Part shown: positions 27,401 to 38,789 of the stretch, in pieces
Layout of the letters: every line of letters begins with the position of its first letter
Position numbering within the stretch: the stretch's first letter is position 1
Source: Mermis nigrescens
Lineage: Eukaryota > Nematoda > Enoplea > Mermithida > Mermithidae
Direction: 5' to 3'
Assembly (NCBI GenBank): GCA_036768485.1
Contig: JAVLUZ010000208.1
Coordinates: 1,117,529 to 1,181,528, forward strand
DNA length: 64,000 bases
Translations under genes and position numbers: made by a program
The notes under the pieces: model-generated
What the model saw: the letters and a program-made list of their open reading frames with translations, nothing else
Told to the model about the DNA's origin: nothing
Database searches by the model: none

Positions 27401-30400
27401 TGCCCGATTCGGATATTGGCCAAATCGCCTCTAACAATGCACCCCGACATTATTATTGTCTGCAAAATTTTGAGTCGGTTTTTCAGTGTGAACTAACGTG
27501 GCGCAAGAGAAAATTTATCAAAAATGTAAGACTTTTTTTATTTAAATTATTCAATAGTGTATTGTACATTTAAAACAGTAAATTTACGAGTCAACGACTT
27601 CAATATACAGGAATCATACATACAAATGAGGGATGTTGGTCGCCCTCCGTCCCCGAAACTCAAAAGTTTTTATAATACGCTCAAAGTACAGATTTTTGCT
27701 CTCTTGATAAGCAGAATTATTTCTGATGCAAAAAAAGTAAAAAAATTCCGAAATTTTCCAAAAATTTTGTTTAAAAAAAAACTCGCAAAATTAATGCAGA
27801 AATCGAAGCAAATCGCCGTAAAACACTCAAGAAATCATTATAGGAGCTACAAAATCTCTGTTCTGTACAAATACTAATCTACTGACGTAAATTTAAGTTT
27901 TTTAGAGCGCCAATAGATTCAGTAAATGTCTTTTCTGATATTATCCCGGCGCAAAGCGTTGTAAAAAATTGAAAAATCATGAAAAGAATTGCGAGTCATC
28001 AAAAACTGCACTCTATTCTTCATTTCGCCCAAATATTTTTGATCACAGGGGACCGCCCCCTGCCCCATAAATCCGCCTGTGATCCTTACCAAATTTGGTC
28101 GTTTCAAATACAGGAAATTTTGACCCCCCTATTTTTAACAAAAACTTCCATTTTGGCTATTTTAAGCCGTTTTATTTTACTATTTCTGACCAAAAGTTGG
28201 AAATTATTTACACCCCCCTGAAAATGGCCGGAACCTCCAACCAAAAATTTGAAACCTTTAAATGTCTAGGCAGCTGTTACATGATAAAAACTGAAACCAT
28301 AATCAAATGGATAAAGTAGCACAAATCGACTTATTTTTCGCATTATACATTATACCGAGCAATTTTTTTCAAAAAAATTCGTTTTTTTTTATTTTTGTAT
28401 ATTGCCCTCCCATTTTCATTCTCCTCTTTATGATAGGCAGAGATCAACTGGGAGAGTAGATTGGGTGAACTTTCGCGGTGCCTTTTTTAGTTCAAAAATC
28501 GTGGATACACGTCAGAAACATCGTTTTTTGGCATTTTTGACGATGCTCTATCTCTCCAGAGCATAGAACTGAAAAATTTTGGAAAATAAAAAAACAAATT
28601 CGAATAAATTTAACAAAATATAGCCAAGAAATAAGTATATGGCGCGAAGCGCCGGAACCTCCGAGCAAATAGATGGCTAAAAATCTTGGCCTTTTCAACG
28701 AATTTCTTTGAATGTTTTGAGAAATCGCGAATCCTGAGGGGGAGGGGGTAAAAAAATATCTAAGGGGATGAAAAATTTTCTGCGAGAAAGAACGTCCCCC
28801 ACCCCTAACCTCCAAGATCATGTTTGTCAGAGGCCCGAAACATTGTCTGAACGTTTGGTTAGAAGCATACACGGAAGCGCCTATGTTATCGGGGGTCCAA
28901 GAACTTTCAACGGTTGAAAAAAGGCTAAAAACTTCATAGTACGGTGAAAAATACGATTTTCCGAACGTATCTCATCGAGCTCGATCCATTGGCATAAATC
29001 GTGAAAAAAGGACAAAAAACTTTTTCAAATTCAATTCTGGATTATCTTCGAATCATGGGGCCTTTTAGATTATGAGGGTTCAGCCAGGCACCCGAACCCT
29101 TCATTCACGCCCAAGTGTGGCCAGAGATCAAGAAAAAGGGCAAATAACATGGTTTTAGCAGAACGGTGTTTTCGGCGCCATGCTAATGAAATCAGCCTCG
29201 TGCTATTGAAAATTTCGGCCATTAGGTTGACGTGCTAATTGATATGAAGACCTTTTTTGGGCAAGAGCAAATTAAATTTAACGCTTTTTAATGTGTTTTC
29301 AGCGAAAATTCCGAAAAAATTCGGCGCCTCGCGCCGAGTGTCATACTTTGTGCATTTAGCCTCAAGCGCGCAATTTAAACCTCCAAAATCAATCTTCGCG
29401 CAATTTAAAAGATGCATATATCACGTCTATTTGTTTGACGATTTCTAGCACAAAATCAATTACTTTGTGGCAATTTCGCACTGTTTTCTACCGTTTGAAA
29501 ATAAAATTAGTTTCATATCAATTGATTATTCACTTCATAAGCGTTGTCAGACTAAATTACGGCCGAAAAATTTGTGAAATACATGCTAAATGACGTTTAG
29601 AAGCTTGATTATTTCCGGTATTTCTAGTAGTCGAAGTGGTACGTCAAAAATTTTTTTAAAAATTATCCTCGAAAATAGAGGAAATCTATGCTGAATAGGG
29701 ATGAGCCGGGTTCGATTTATCGAATTTTCTGGATTCGGCTTTCGGAATTTTTTAATCTTCGGGTCGGCTTGGAGTTTACGAATTTAAGAAACATCAAGTA
29801 GGGGATTTTTATGTTTTAAGACTAATAACCATGTTTTCTGCTTGTTTTGACGTACATGTATATGCACCGTATAAAACATAGACGCAATATGTGCTTCAAA
29901 TTTAGTTGCATTAACATCAGCATATATGCAAAAAGTCTTTCAACTAAATTCAAAGATCGTAAGAGTAAGCTATATTTTGCAAAGGTATTAAAATGCGTTT
30001 TTCTTCAATGGTACAAATCGTTAAACTTACGAGCATCAGATATTAAACTTCGTATTTCATTTAAGATGAAAATTACTCAATATTCAAATTTCAGGATTAG
30101 GCAACGTGCGTTTAGAATCCATTTCAAATTATAGGATAATATAGAGTAAATAAATAAGTAAAACCTTGATTTTGATGAAAACATATTAAAACTATTCCTA
30201 CGAATTTTATCGACACAGGCACCTGGCCTTATGAATTCTGGGGACTAAAATTTTGAAGTCAGATATCTCACCAACTACTGATAGATGGACAAAACTAATG
30301 ATGTTTTGTAGCGTTTCTCAGCAAGCTCTGAAGATTAGGACCAAAAAATTTTTTTCTTAAATTTTTAAAAAATTTGATTTGATTTCGATCATTTTCAAAA

Positions 30401-33400
30401 AACAATTAGTATAAAATGACTTCTCAAATGATTTCTAAACATTATACCCAGACCATATGTTTCACCTGCTTTGTATTCAATGGTACATTGCAAAGAAAAC
30501 AATGTGGGAAATAAAAATTCTGCACAGAGAATCAGAAAATTTTGACATTTACCATGCTCAAACTTGAGCTGTTCAGTAGACAAAATTTATATAAAAAGAA
30601 TAAATAGGGCGCGAAGCGACAAAATTTTTGGGATTATTTGCTCAAAAGTGTGCTAAAATATATCCTGGCAATCTTTAAAATGCGCTCAAGAACTTTCAAC
30701 TCTTTCTTTTGAGCAACCCTCGCAAAAAAATACTCGTACTTCCAAAGTTTTGGGGGACTAGTCCCCCATATCCATCACAGCTACGTACCAGTATCGACAG
30801 ATGTAGCTTGCCCTGCTTTACACCTTATTTCTTGTCAACAAGAGTAAACTATTCATTATTTAGTCAAAAACTCTGGCAAATTTTGTTATTTTGTTTTGTA
30901 TTCAATGGTAAATTGTTTTGAGTTGTTTAAATGTTGTTTAAATGTTAAGTTGTTTAAAAGTAACTTAGTTGTCTAAGTTGTTTAAATGCCCTGCTACATT
31001 TTAACTGCAAAGAGCTAATATTTCGCCGCCGACATTACATAAATTATACTAAGAAATTTGCACATATGTACATGTTTTCTTGCTTTCAATTATAATTGAT
31101 ATTACTCAGTGTTTTTTGTATTTGGCTAAGATTTCTCCGGATGTACAAAGACTTTTGGGGACCGTCTTTGTACATGTACAAAGAATTTTGGGAAGACAAA
31201 AACTGCAAAAAAGGTTTAAAATTCGCAGAAATTTTGGGGCGATTCGCGCCGAAATGAGTAATTGTTTGTTCTATATATCTTCATAATATAAGAGACTGCA
31301 TTTTGAAAGGAAAATGTCGAATTTTTCGCGCTTCGCGCCGTTTTGAGACGATTATTAAGGATTTTTGCCCTCAGAAACCCAGAAATTAGCTAAAATACAC
31401 TAGACCTTGTTTTTGCCACACTAAAATCACTACTGTACCATATTATAGTACCCAAAAATTTGTGTGTGCAAAATGTACAAAGACTTTTAGGGAGCATCTT
31501 TGTATATTTACAAACGGACCGTGTACGAAAAAATACTGATATTTCTAACAGTAATGAAGCCAAGCACATATGTATATATGTATGCAGCTTGCTCAGTAAA
31601 GTTGGTAAATCAATGAAGAATTAATTATTTGAAGAAACATGACAAAATTTATATATAAAAGATACATTATTTTTAGAAGTTACAGGTAATTATTGAATCA
31701 AAAAATTGAGAGTTTTATCTACAGAGCTTGTTTTTTTCAGTTTTTTATCTTAAAATCTAACTTCCTAAATCTGAAAATACACGAAAAATGTCAGCTAAAG
31801 TTTCGAGTTCGGGTACCGGTTTAGGTTTCAAATTCTGGAATCTTAGGGTTCGGTTTCGGGTTCGGGTCGGTCGAAAAAAGTCGGGTTTTATCGGGTTCGG
31901 GTACGCGACACATCCCTAATGCTGAAATAGCTGTTTCTGCTCTTTAAATCAAAAAATGACTTCCAGGTCACAAGGAAAATAAATAAATTTTATAACCAGA
32001 TATTATCCGGCGCGCAGTGCCGGAAAAATTTGAGAAATTATGATCACTAACGGCCGAAAACCATTGCAAATTACGTATTCATTCTTCATCTCGCCAAATA
32101 TTTTTTGGCCAATGGGGGAGGGCGGCGGCCCCTCAAATCCGCCCTTATCAGCTTTCTGAGTTCATTGAGCATTAGGAAGCTAATAATTACGATTCAGAAT
32201 TTATTTCTTGATTTATATGAATCTAGCAAATACATTGATTAAAAATATTGATCTGGCAGAATATCATGGCATTCTAAAACACATACATGCACATAGGGGA
32301 TGAGGGGGTATTACCTAGCCTGAAGGGTCAGCCGCATAGGTGGGCAGCAACGAAATTCTGGGGAAGAGGGGAGGTGAAAAAATTTTCAAAGGTAAAAAAT
32401 GGTCTTAAAAGTGATCGTATGGCGAAAAAAACACCGTTTTTCGACGTTTCTCATCGAGCACTATCCAATGGCGTCAAAAAATCGCTTAAAAAGCAAAATT
32501 TGAATTCTGGGGGGTATTTTGATTTCTGGGGGTATTTCAACTTCTGGGGGAGTGCATACCCCCCCCAAACCCCCACGCCCATGTGTGGTCAGCCGGATAG
32601 GTAATGTCCGACGATTTTGAGCCGATGGAAAGTTTTTTGCATCATTTTTGAGGTCGAAAGCTGTGAAAACGTCAAAACTTTTACGTTTTAAATTTATTGA
32701 CCGTACGCTTTTATGATTTTCTTACATGCTTCGTACATAATTGTCACGTTTCAGCAATAAATTATTTCAATTCACTTCAGTACAAAGGTAAAAAAACTAG
32801 CGTGCTAATGTAAACATCCCGTGCTTATGGAAAAAATTATCATGGCACAAGTTCTAATGGGATCGTGTTAAAAAATCCTACTTAGCAGACAATAAAAAGC
32901 AAGGGAATTCTAGGAAGGGGTGAAATTTCAAAATGGCTCTTTCTGAGTCCAGAATGGTGAATACACCTATGTAAAAACATAATGTTCGGCATGTCTAACG
33001 TTGCTCTCTCTATCTTTCTAGGGCGTATTAAGCTAAAAAATTGGAAAAAATAGCAGAATAATTTGAGATATAACTAAAAATACTTAAAACAGCACCTTTT
33101 CGACGTGTTCTTAAAATAACCCGATCGAGGGGGTGAAAACTTTTCTGGGGGGTGGAAACCTTTCTGGTGAGAGGGGAAGGGGGTGAAATCCCCAGACATC
33201 ATGTATGTTCGGTACTTTACCTTACTCCTACTATTCAAAAGATGCTTACGTCAGAATATTTAAAAAGTTGAATATATCTCGGCAAAACGATCGGCTGAAT
33301 TACATTGCCCATTTCTTCAGCAAAATATCAATAAATTTTCACACATATTGCACGGGTATACGATGAAGCAATTTAAAGCCTTATGAAGGAGTAACAAACA

Positions 33401-36400
33401 AGACAACCTAACTCAGCATGCTTTTCATTTGTCTTTTGATATATATTTTTCTAATTCGATTTTTTGTCGGATTTTTGATCTAAATTTAGTTAAAACTTGC
33501 AATAAATAATAGAGTTTGAGCACCTAATGCCGTAAAGGATCGTTGAGGGATAAAAAATTGATCAAAGCGCTCTTTTTAATCGAGTGAAAGCAAACATTTT
33601 CGGCTCTCAACAGAAAAAGGAGCCTACTCACGAAGATGTCCACTTCAATGCAATAAAAATTGCAATAACCCGATAGAAAAATAATGAACTTGTACACCTG
33701 TTTTCCAGGCGTACATAAAAAGGCAAAATTATGAACTGAGAGTCGCCTTGACAAGCGATTTTTTAACATTACGATATCCATTTTAAATTATGCAATGTTG
33801 GAAAAAGTTTTGGGGTTCAAGGAACAAAAACCATACGCCTTCTCAGGGCTTGACCCTAAAATAGCTAATAGTGACCCACCGCAAGGTGGATGCGAACCCC
33901 CTCCAGAAAAGTGCCAATATTCCGAAAAAATCGTACAAATGTACTTTTCTAAAGCGTTTTTAGCTAACTTTTTACTCAGACAGAAGCATATCTGGGCAAC
34001 GGATCTTGGTTCCCAGGCTACCGGGACGGGATCATAGGTGGGCAGCACCAAAATTCTGGGAGGGGATTTTCAAAGGTCAAAAAATGGTCTTAAAAGTGGT
34101 CGTATGGCGAAAAAAAACACCATTTTTCGACGTTTCTCGTCAAGCACCAATCAATGGCATCAAAAAATCCCTAAAAAAGCAAAAAAATGTTCCAAAATTT
34201 GAATTTTGGGGGGGGGTATTTTGATTTCTGGGAGGGTATTTCAACTTCTGGGGGTGCATACCCCACGCCCATGTGTGGATGGGATACCTTCTGTTGAGGT
34301 TGGTTGGTAGGTCAATGAAGAGGTTGTATGTTAGAAGTTTGACGTAAGGGCAGGTCCATATCCAGGATTTTATTTAGATGGGGAGAATTAAGAGGCCCAG
34401 TTGGAAATACGCGAAAATAAAGGCAGTTTTGAGCACATCTCGGCAAATTCTCTACAACGATAGAGAAAATTTTCAAAAAAATTTCACCTTATTTCATACT
34501 CACATAGGTACAACAAATTTGTCATTTAAACAATCTTCGCAACTGATTTCTGATCATTCAATCAACGAATAATTTCTTAGCTTCTGACTTGTATTTAATC
34601 CTGTGCTTTTCAAAGACAAACAATAAACATCATAATCAGTCATGCACAGCATGACAATTCTGGAGGGGGTGGGGGAGAAGTGAAATTATAACGTGCTTTT
34701 TTGTGTCTAAAAATCGTTGGTACGCGTCAAAAACATAGTTTTTGGCGTTTCTGACGATGCTCCATCTTTCTAGAGCATAAAAACGCAAAACAATTCCCAA
34801 AAAAATCAAAAAGTCAAATAAATTGAACAAAATATTGTAGTTAAAACATGAGTATATGGTGCGAAGCGCCGAAAATTTGACAATTTTCAGAAAATAGATT
34901 GCTAAAAACGCTTGAAAGGCACAAAGTCGTTAATTCTGGGGGCACACATAGAACAGGGGAATGAGGGGATCCCCCAACTCGAAGTCGGATGTCCCCCTAT
35001 CCCCAAAGCCAGAAAATTTTTAACCCCCCCCCCGATTTTTCAAAGGAATTGAATTTTTTGGCCGTTTTTAGGCGTTTTTGGCCAAAAATTTGAGGTTATT
35101 TACCCCCACCCCTGAAAATAGCCGGTAGCTGGACCCCCCATTTCGAGCCGTTACATGTATGGGGGCGGGCTAAAAAAATTCAGATGTTGACATTGGGGGG
35201 AGTGAACACCCCCAAGATCATGTATGGTCATAACTCGAATTTGAGCTGTTTTGAGTGTAACTATAGGAGGCAAAACATATATACGAACAATGATTACGGC
35301 ACTCATCGCCGGGAAAAATTGGCATGCTCTCCATATCAAACTAAAATTTCAGCGATTTTGAGCAGACCAGAAGACAAAACAATACATAAGCAATGAAATG
35401 CGGCGCAGAGCGCCGAAAAATTAATCGTACCGACGGGTAGTGATGAAACGGATCCTCAATTTCAATTTATCCGGATCCGGATCCTAATTTTTACAACTTA
35501 CGGATCCGGATCCGGGTACTTAAAATTCAAAGTTCCGGATCCGGATCCGTGTAGTTAAAATTCAAACTGTCCGGATCCGGATCCGGATAATACCGGACAA
35601 AAATAATGGAATAAATTAACATAACTGTGCCACAACTTGATAGATTGTAATCACAGATTACATATTGAAAATACACTTTAATCATCCCTGGACACTACAT
35701 GATTTCAGAATTTCAGTCCTGCTTTTACAGGAAATAGAGTACTTAAAGAAAGTGCTTTATCGCCACGCACTGGAATATCTTTCAGCTCCTGCGACAAGTG
35801 TTCCTTCAGAACAGCTTTTTAGTGGGGCCGGAATAGTATATCATCCAAAACGCAATCGTCTGCATGGTGAAACTGTTGAAGAATTGCTTTTTTAAAATAT
35901 AATTTACCAGAAGTCAATTTTTCATGTTAGTGCAGTCATTTCTGCCTTCGTGTTTGCAGAGAAGTAAAATTTTTTGTTTGAAACTTGTTTTGCTTGAATA
36001 TATCTATTGTTACAATCATAACATTCGTGTTATCATTTGCAAGTGATGGACTTCATATGCCTAATAAGTCGTTTCCGTGGGTAATAAAAATTCAAACATT
36101 TGGATCCGGATCCGGGTAGTGAAAATTCAAACTTCCGGATCCGGATCCGGGTACTTAAAATTCAAAGTTCCGGATCCGGATCCGAGTAGTTAAAATTCAA
36201 ACTTCCGGATCCGGTTCTGGATACGGATCCGAAAACATCCGGATAATACCGGATCCGGATCCGATCCGGGTGCCCGTTTTATCACTACCGACGGGTACGT
36301 GAGTACCCGGGTAGAAAAGATTCCATTACCCGTGTACCCGACGGGTACCAGCCCGACCTTGGTACACCACTTAGAGTTGCTTGTTTGGCTAGCTGGCTGT

Positions 36401-37451
36401 CTGTTTGGTTGGTTGATTGATTGATTAGCTGTCTGCGTGGTTGGTCAATTGGTAATTGATTAGTTAGTTGTTTTGGTTGGTTGATGGCTTAGTTGGGTTG
36501 TTGGTTGATTGGCTTGTTTGTTGGTTGGCTATCTGCTTGGTTGCTTGTTGTTTGGTTGTTCGATTTGAGTAATTGTTCCATAATTTGTTTTCCATCGTTT
36601 TCTCACTTTTTCATTTTTATTATCAAAAACTTCAAACCCCCCAACCAATCGAAAACTTTTTCTGAGCCGCTTAGCAGAGATTCTGTGGCTACCGAAATGG
36701 CTTCTGTGGCCAGCCAGCGGTCCGGATGGCGCTGTATTGCCCAATTGCGAATAAAAGTGTTAGATTTTCGCTGATTCGCACCATATCCTCATTTTTCGAT
36801 AATATTTTGTTCAATTTACTCGGATGTTTCTCAAATTTTTCCGATGTGTTTGTTTTTGTTTTAAAACAAGCGAGCAGTGTCCAAAACGTCGCTAAAATAG
36901 TGGTTTTGATATGAACCTAAAAGTTTAGCCCAAAAAAGGCATTTCGCCAGAATTATCATGCTGTATATACATGTTTGATCAAGGCATTCGAAATTTCACC
37001 TTCCTCTTAATGCAGGTTCAGAATTTTAAATTTTCTCAACAAAACTAGAACTGGAAGTAAGTTTCGCCGCTCAGCGTCATTGCATCGATTTTTAGGCAAT
37101 TTTTCGTTAAATTTCAACAGATTTTACCGAAATTTTTATTATTCATACGTTATCGTCAAGTCAATCGAAAATACAATTTTCGAAACAGTTTATGCCACAA
37201 AAGTCGGATTGAAGAGAAAATCTCGAGACTGATTCCCAAAATTTAGATCCTGTAGTAAATGTCTGCTTTTAGACGTCTGATCTCGCGATGTATGTAAACA
37301 ACAAGTTTAAAAAAAAGTTTCTGAACCTACTAACCTTGCCATTTAATACGATATTTTGGCTACCGCAGAGAACCGACTGGCGACTGACTTTATTACCCGA
37401 CGCAGTTTCAATATACTCCTGCTTATCGTACGTCACATCTTGCAACTCCAT
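21370..37451 (-). CDS. DCTN5: Dynactin subunit 5 (p25), complete four-exon gene
   Basis: Subunit of the dynactin pointed-end complex, which helps link dynein to cargo and binds next to Arp11, p62 and p27 in the cytoplasm. Exons on the - strand: 37335-37451, 27341-27459, 25145-25359 and 21370-21461. Phases agree at every junction (0, 2, 1), giving 543 bp and 180 residues; vertebrate DCTN5 is about 182. It starts [20 protein letters not shown] and carries [70 protein letters not shown] and finally [18 protein letters not shown]. These include the hexapeptide turns of a left-handed beta-helix. No frameshift. The introns are 9.9, 2.0 and 3.7 kb and full of transposons. A possible AATAAA lies at 21165-21170. 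Confidence 0.95.
21622..23580 (-). repeat. Large GTGTAAA/TTTACAC repeat, inverted family G copy
   Basis: It starts at the shared terminus (AGGTAGCGCGTCAATCC) and is rich in TTTACAC, GTGTAAAC and 'cagaataacgaa' blocks. It lies in DCTN5 intron 3 and is interrupted by family A MITE A7 at 22318-22569. The right boundary is uncertain. Confidence 0.6.
22318..22569. mobile_element. Family A MITE A7 with one terminus missing
   Basis: Exact 8-bp TSD ATCAGGGG (22310-22317 and 22570-22577), yet the left end begins at CGTGGGG and lacks the outer CACACATGGG found in other copies. The right end CACCTATG is normal. Confidence 0.75.
23858..24094. mobile_element. Family A MITE, copy A8
   Basis: TACACATGGGCGTG to GCCCACCTATG, 237 bp. 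Flanks ATACTGTC and GTACTGTC agree at 7 of 8. It is in DCTN5 intron 3. Confidence 0.82.
24095..24575. repeat. Family J / C-like repeat fragments
   Basis: 'gtccgacgattttgagctgtcg' onward matches 32605-32700 and 39895-39975 (family J). The end (24480-24570) is a family C-type terminus running from TTCTGGGGG to GATCATGTATATATAC. Non-coding, in DCTN5 intron 3. Confidence 0.5.
24650..24820. repeat. Family D-like fragment
   Basis: Contains the 'aaaaacgcc/ggctaaaaa' ladder and the GGGGG-bounded ends of family D. Degenerate. Confidence 0.45.
25145..25359 (-). CDS. DCTN5: DCTN5 exon 3
   Basis: Acceptor CCTTTTAG|T. 71 codons from [12 protein letters not shown] to FAIVAGNP, then G of a split codon. 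Donor G|GTAGCT. The longer open frame running left to 24804 is intron read-through. Confidence 0.94.
25444..25941. mobile_element. Family C element, mosaic copy C8
   Basis: CATACATGTACAGCATGGG and TTCTGGGGGG at the left, then the family C body (CGATGGGTACACGTCAAAAAC, 'ctagaacataaaaac', 'tatggtgcgaagcccg'). The right end resembles family A (GGCTGCTACCCACCTATG), so it may be a mosaic. In DCTN5 intron 2, starting 85 bp from exon 3. Confidence 0.6.
26088..26385. mobile_element. Family C element, degenerate copy
   Basis: CATACACAGCATGTGATTTCTGG start, 'cgataggtatacgtaaaaaatgcc' body, TAGATCACACAAACG end. The hairpin region is decayed. Confidence 0.5.
26572..26910. mobile_element. Family C element, copy C6
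   Basis: CAGACATGAACAGCATGGG to CTTAAATGTATG. Contains the hairpin GGCGCGAAGCGCC at 26778-26790. In DCTN5 intron 2. Confidence 0.65.
27085..27283. mobile_element. Family D repeat, copy D1
   Basis: Follows an (ACAT)5 run. AATGGCTCGAAATTTTGGGGG, then 'ggccaaaaacgcctaaaacgg', then GACTTTTAGTATGTATAGG. It lies 58 bp downstream of the DCTN5 exon 2 donor. Confidence 0.65.
27341..27459 (-). CDS. DCTN5: DCTN5 exon 2
   Basis: Acceptor ATTTTGCAG|ACA. Codes for [39 protein letters not shown] and GG of a split Gly. Donor GG|GTTTGT. Too short and too flanked by stops to show as an open frame on its own. Confidence 0.93.
27620..28084. mobile_element. Family E element, copy in DCTN5 intron 1
   Basis: The body 'cagaattatttctgatgcaaa' and GGCGCAAAGCGTTG match 45830-46080, and the right end GGGGACCGCCCCCTGCC...AAATCCGCCTGTG is family E-type. 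Non-coding. Confidence 0.6.
28430..28828. mobile_element. Family C element, copy C7
   Basis: Body 'cgtggatacacgtcagaaacatcg', 'ctctccagagcatagaac', hairpin GGCGCGAAGCGCC at 28641-28653, end CAAGATCATGTTTG. Confidence 0.62.
28866..29119. mobile_element. Family A MITE, diverged copy
   Basis: CATACACGGAAGCG to CACGCCCAAGTGTG with 'atctcatcgagctcgatccattggcat' as the family A core. No TSD. Confidence 0.55.
29696..31918 (+). mobile_element. hAT-2: element with (CGGGTT)n ends
   Basis: 2223 bp, ends TAGGGATGAGCCGGG / CGCGACACATCCCTA, exact 8-bp TSD ATGCTGAA (29688-29695 and 31919-31926). Left and right subterminal zones carry CGGGTT/CGGGTC units in the same direction. It is inserted in a family E element: the joined target sequence reads as an uninterrupted family E segment at 46370-46400 and 50715-50750. 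No intact transposase. F2 and a decayed family C-like piece lie inside. In DCTN5 intron 1. Confidence 0.9.
31107..31538. mobile_element. F2: family F MITE nested in hAT-2
   Basis: 432 bp, CAGTGTTTTTTGTA to ACGAAAAAATACTG. Flanks ATATTACT and ATATTTCT agree at 7 of 8. Inverted TGTACAAAGAC modules and two hairpin-type GC cores (31241 and 31325). Confidence 0.85.
31927..32155. mobile_element. Right part of family E element split by hAT-2
   Basis: Continues from ATAGCTGTTTCTGCTC through GGCGCGCAGTGCCG to the GC-rich end GGGGGAGGGCGGCGGCCCC, AAATCCGCCC. The left part is at about 29560-29695. Confidence 0.65.
32335..32587. mobile_element. Family A MITE, copy A9
   Basis: CATAGGTGGGC to GCCCATGTGTG, 253 bp, exact 8-bp TSD GTCAGCCG (32327-32334 and 32588-32595). 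DCTN5 intron 1. Confidence 0.9.
32880..33207. mobile_element. Family C element, degenerate copy
   Basis: GGGAATTCTAGG start, 'gaatggtgaatacacctatg' body, terminal CAGACATCATGTATG. Confidence 0.5.
34033..34277. mobile_element. Family A MITE, copy A10
   Basis: CATAGGTGGGC to GCCCATGTGTG, 245 bp. Flanks GACGGGAT and GATGGGAT agree at 7 of 8. DCTN5 intron 1. Confidence 0.88.
34641..34938. mobile_element. Family C element, copy C9
   Basis: CATGCACAGCATGACAATTC start, TACGCGTCAAAAAC, 'tctagagcataaaaacg' and GGTGCGAAGCGCC. The right end abuts family D copy D2. Confidence 0.6.
34938..35165. mobile_element. Family D repeat, copy D2 (inverted)
   Basis: 'gaagtcggatgtccccc', 'ggccgtttttaggcgttttt' and CGAGCCGTTACATGTATG, as in other D copies on the opposite strand. 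Confidence 0.6.
35438..36287 (+). mobile_element. hAT-3: element with (CGGATC)n ends
   Basis: 850 bp, ends TAGTGATGAAACGG / CCGTTTTATCACTA, exact 8-bp TSD CCGACGGG (35430-35437 and 36288-36295). Both subterminal zones carry dense CGGATC units. It is un-nested and is the cleanest member of the group. Its insertion split a sequence itself rich in ACCCG/CGGGT (36288-36350), possibly a decayed relative. DCTN5 intron 1. Confidence 0.92.
35690..35895 (+). pseudogene. hAT transposase C-terminal (hATC) relic in hAT-3
   Basis: In-frame stretch with [35 protein letters not shown] and VEELLF, the conserved dimerisation motif of hAT transposases. The catalytic region is absent, so the element cannot move alone. 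Confidence 0.88.
36365..36580. repeat. TTGG-rich low-complexity tract
   Basis: Irregular repeats of GGTTGG, TTGATT and CTGTCTG. The Trp/Leu-rich reading frame over it is an artefact. Confidence 0.75.
36725..36960. mobile_element. Partial family C element
   Basis: Inverted family C body: 'caccatatcctcatttttcgat', TTTTGTTCAATTTACTC, 'gtcgctaaaatagtggttttgat'. The ends are lost. It lies just upstream of the DCTN5 exon 1 donor, in intron 1. Confidence 0.45.
37335..37451 (-). CDS. DCTN5: DCTN5 exon 1 (start codon)
   Basis: ATG at 37449-37451. 39 codons ending in VLNGK. Donor AAG|GTTAGT. The start is chosen because the first residues match the family N-terminus (MEL...YIETASGN). Confidence 0.95.
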
Positions 37452-37624
37452 TGCTTCATAAGTGAACTTTTTATCCTATCACGATGACCAGATGAAGCGG
37501 TCAACGCTTTGCAAAGCTTAAATTTCCCTTAAGAATCAAGCAAGCTTAGTAAAAAATGTTTAATAGAACGAGATAGTAGGTACTGCAGAAGATAAAAGAT
37601 GTACTTAGTACATAAGAACTCATG

Positions 37625-37880
37625 CATGGTAGGATAAGATTCAGGAGGCATACTTGTAACAGTGGGATATGAGATTCCCTCCACCCAAAGTTGGTCGTGC
37701 GCCGCCATCTCCCAGAAGCGAGAAAATTTCTGACCCATTCCCCGATTTTTTAAAAGAATTTGGGTTTTTCGGCCATATTTGGGTTTTTTGCCATATTTGG
37801 GTGTTTTTAGCAAATTTTGGCCAAGAATTGACGGTCATGTACACCCCCTGGTGCCCCGCCGAAAATTTCGGTGCGTTGCA
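37625..37880. mobile_element. Family D repeat, copy D3
   Basis: 'cccaaagttggtcg', 'gaatttgggtttttcggcc' ladder and 'gaattgacggtcatgtacaccccc'. It lies about 175 bp upstream of the DCTN5 start codon, so in or next to its promoter region. Confidence 0.5.
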
Positions 37881-38531
37881 TCTCTGTCAGGAGGGTACCT
37901 ACTGTTCAGGCAATTATAAGCTCATGGAACATTTTCTGCGTCAATTTTCGTCCAGTTTACCAAAATAAGAGGCATTTTTATCGTAAAAGCAGCGGCGTAC
38001 TGCCCTGTGGCTAAAAAATTATTAAAAAAATGCCATTCTACTAAATAAAAGTACTTCTTTTAGATCATTTTGAAGATTTACTTCATTTGACCGAAAACTA
38101 AATTTATTAGTCTTGATTTTAAGGATGTCACCTCCTTTATGAACTCTACTTAACCACTAATTGGCTGATAGTACTCCTGAATAATTTTAATTTTTCAAAT
38201 CACCAAAGATTATACCATTTCATTGCTGCGACATTTTGCATCAAAATTATCAGATTTGTTATACGCGACTTTCCCGATTATCGAATCATCAAATTGCATT
38301 AGTTTTAGAAAACTTTACTTACACGCAATGAATGACAGAAGTCGGAAATGTCCATAAATGACACTTTCGACGCAGATTTTAAAGCAAGTTTCCTTATGGA
38401 AGCTTGGGGGAGGTACCAATACACCCCTGCGAATCGATAGACCCCATAATTGCATTTTTGGCGCTATTGTTGACAATTTCGCCCCATCGGCCCCTCAGAA
38501 GTTGGCTGCTGCCCATGTGTGGGTACTATCA

Positions 38532-38775
38532 TAGATGCACAGCATGGCCCATCTAATGGAGTCAAAAATTGAGCTTTTGGGCCAAAATGACCTCAAAAAC
38601 TGCATGCTAAAATATCATTAAAACCACCATGTTTCACAGTTTCAGGTCAATTTCAAGCACTTTAAAGAAATTTTCAATTTTCATTCATTTTCGGTTTTCA
38701 TTTTGCTTCAATTCTCTAGAAAACTTCACATTTTCCTATTCTTTTTGGTCTAGACCCCCACGTGCACGTCTAGGT
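38532..38775. repeat. Interspersed repeat, family I copy 2
   Basis: ATGCACAGCATGGCCC start, 'gggccaaaatgacctcaaaaac', 'tttcaagcactttaaagaaatttt', and CACGTGCACG end. Same family as 20-245 and 45433-45702. Confidence 0.6.
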
Positions 38776-38789
38776 ATTGGCCTTCTAAA

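Noticed and set aside
36493..36774. Trp/Leu-rich frame resembling a membrane protein
   Set aside because: Comes from a TTGG-rich low-complexity tract running into a family C remnant.
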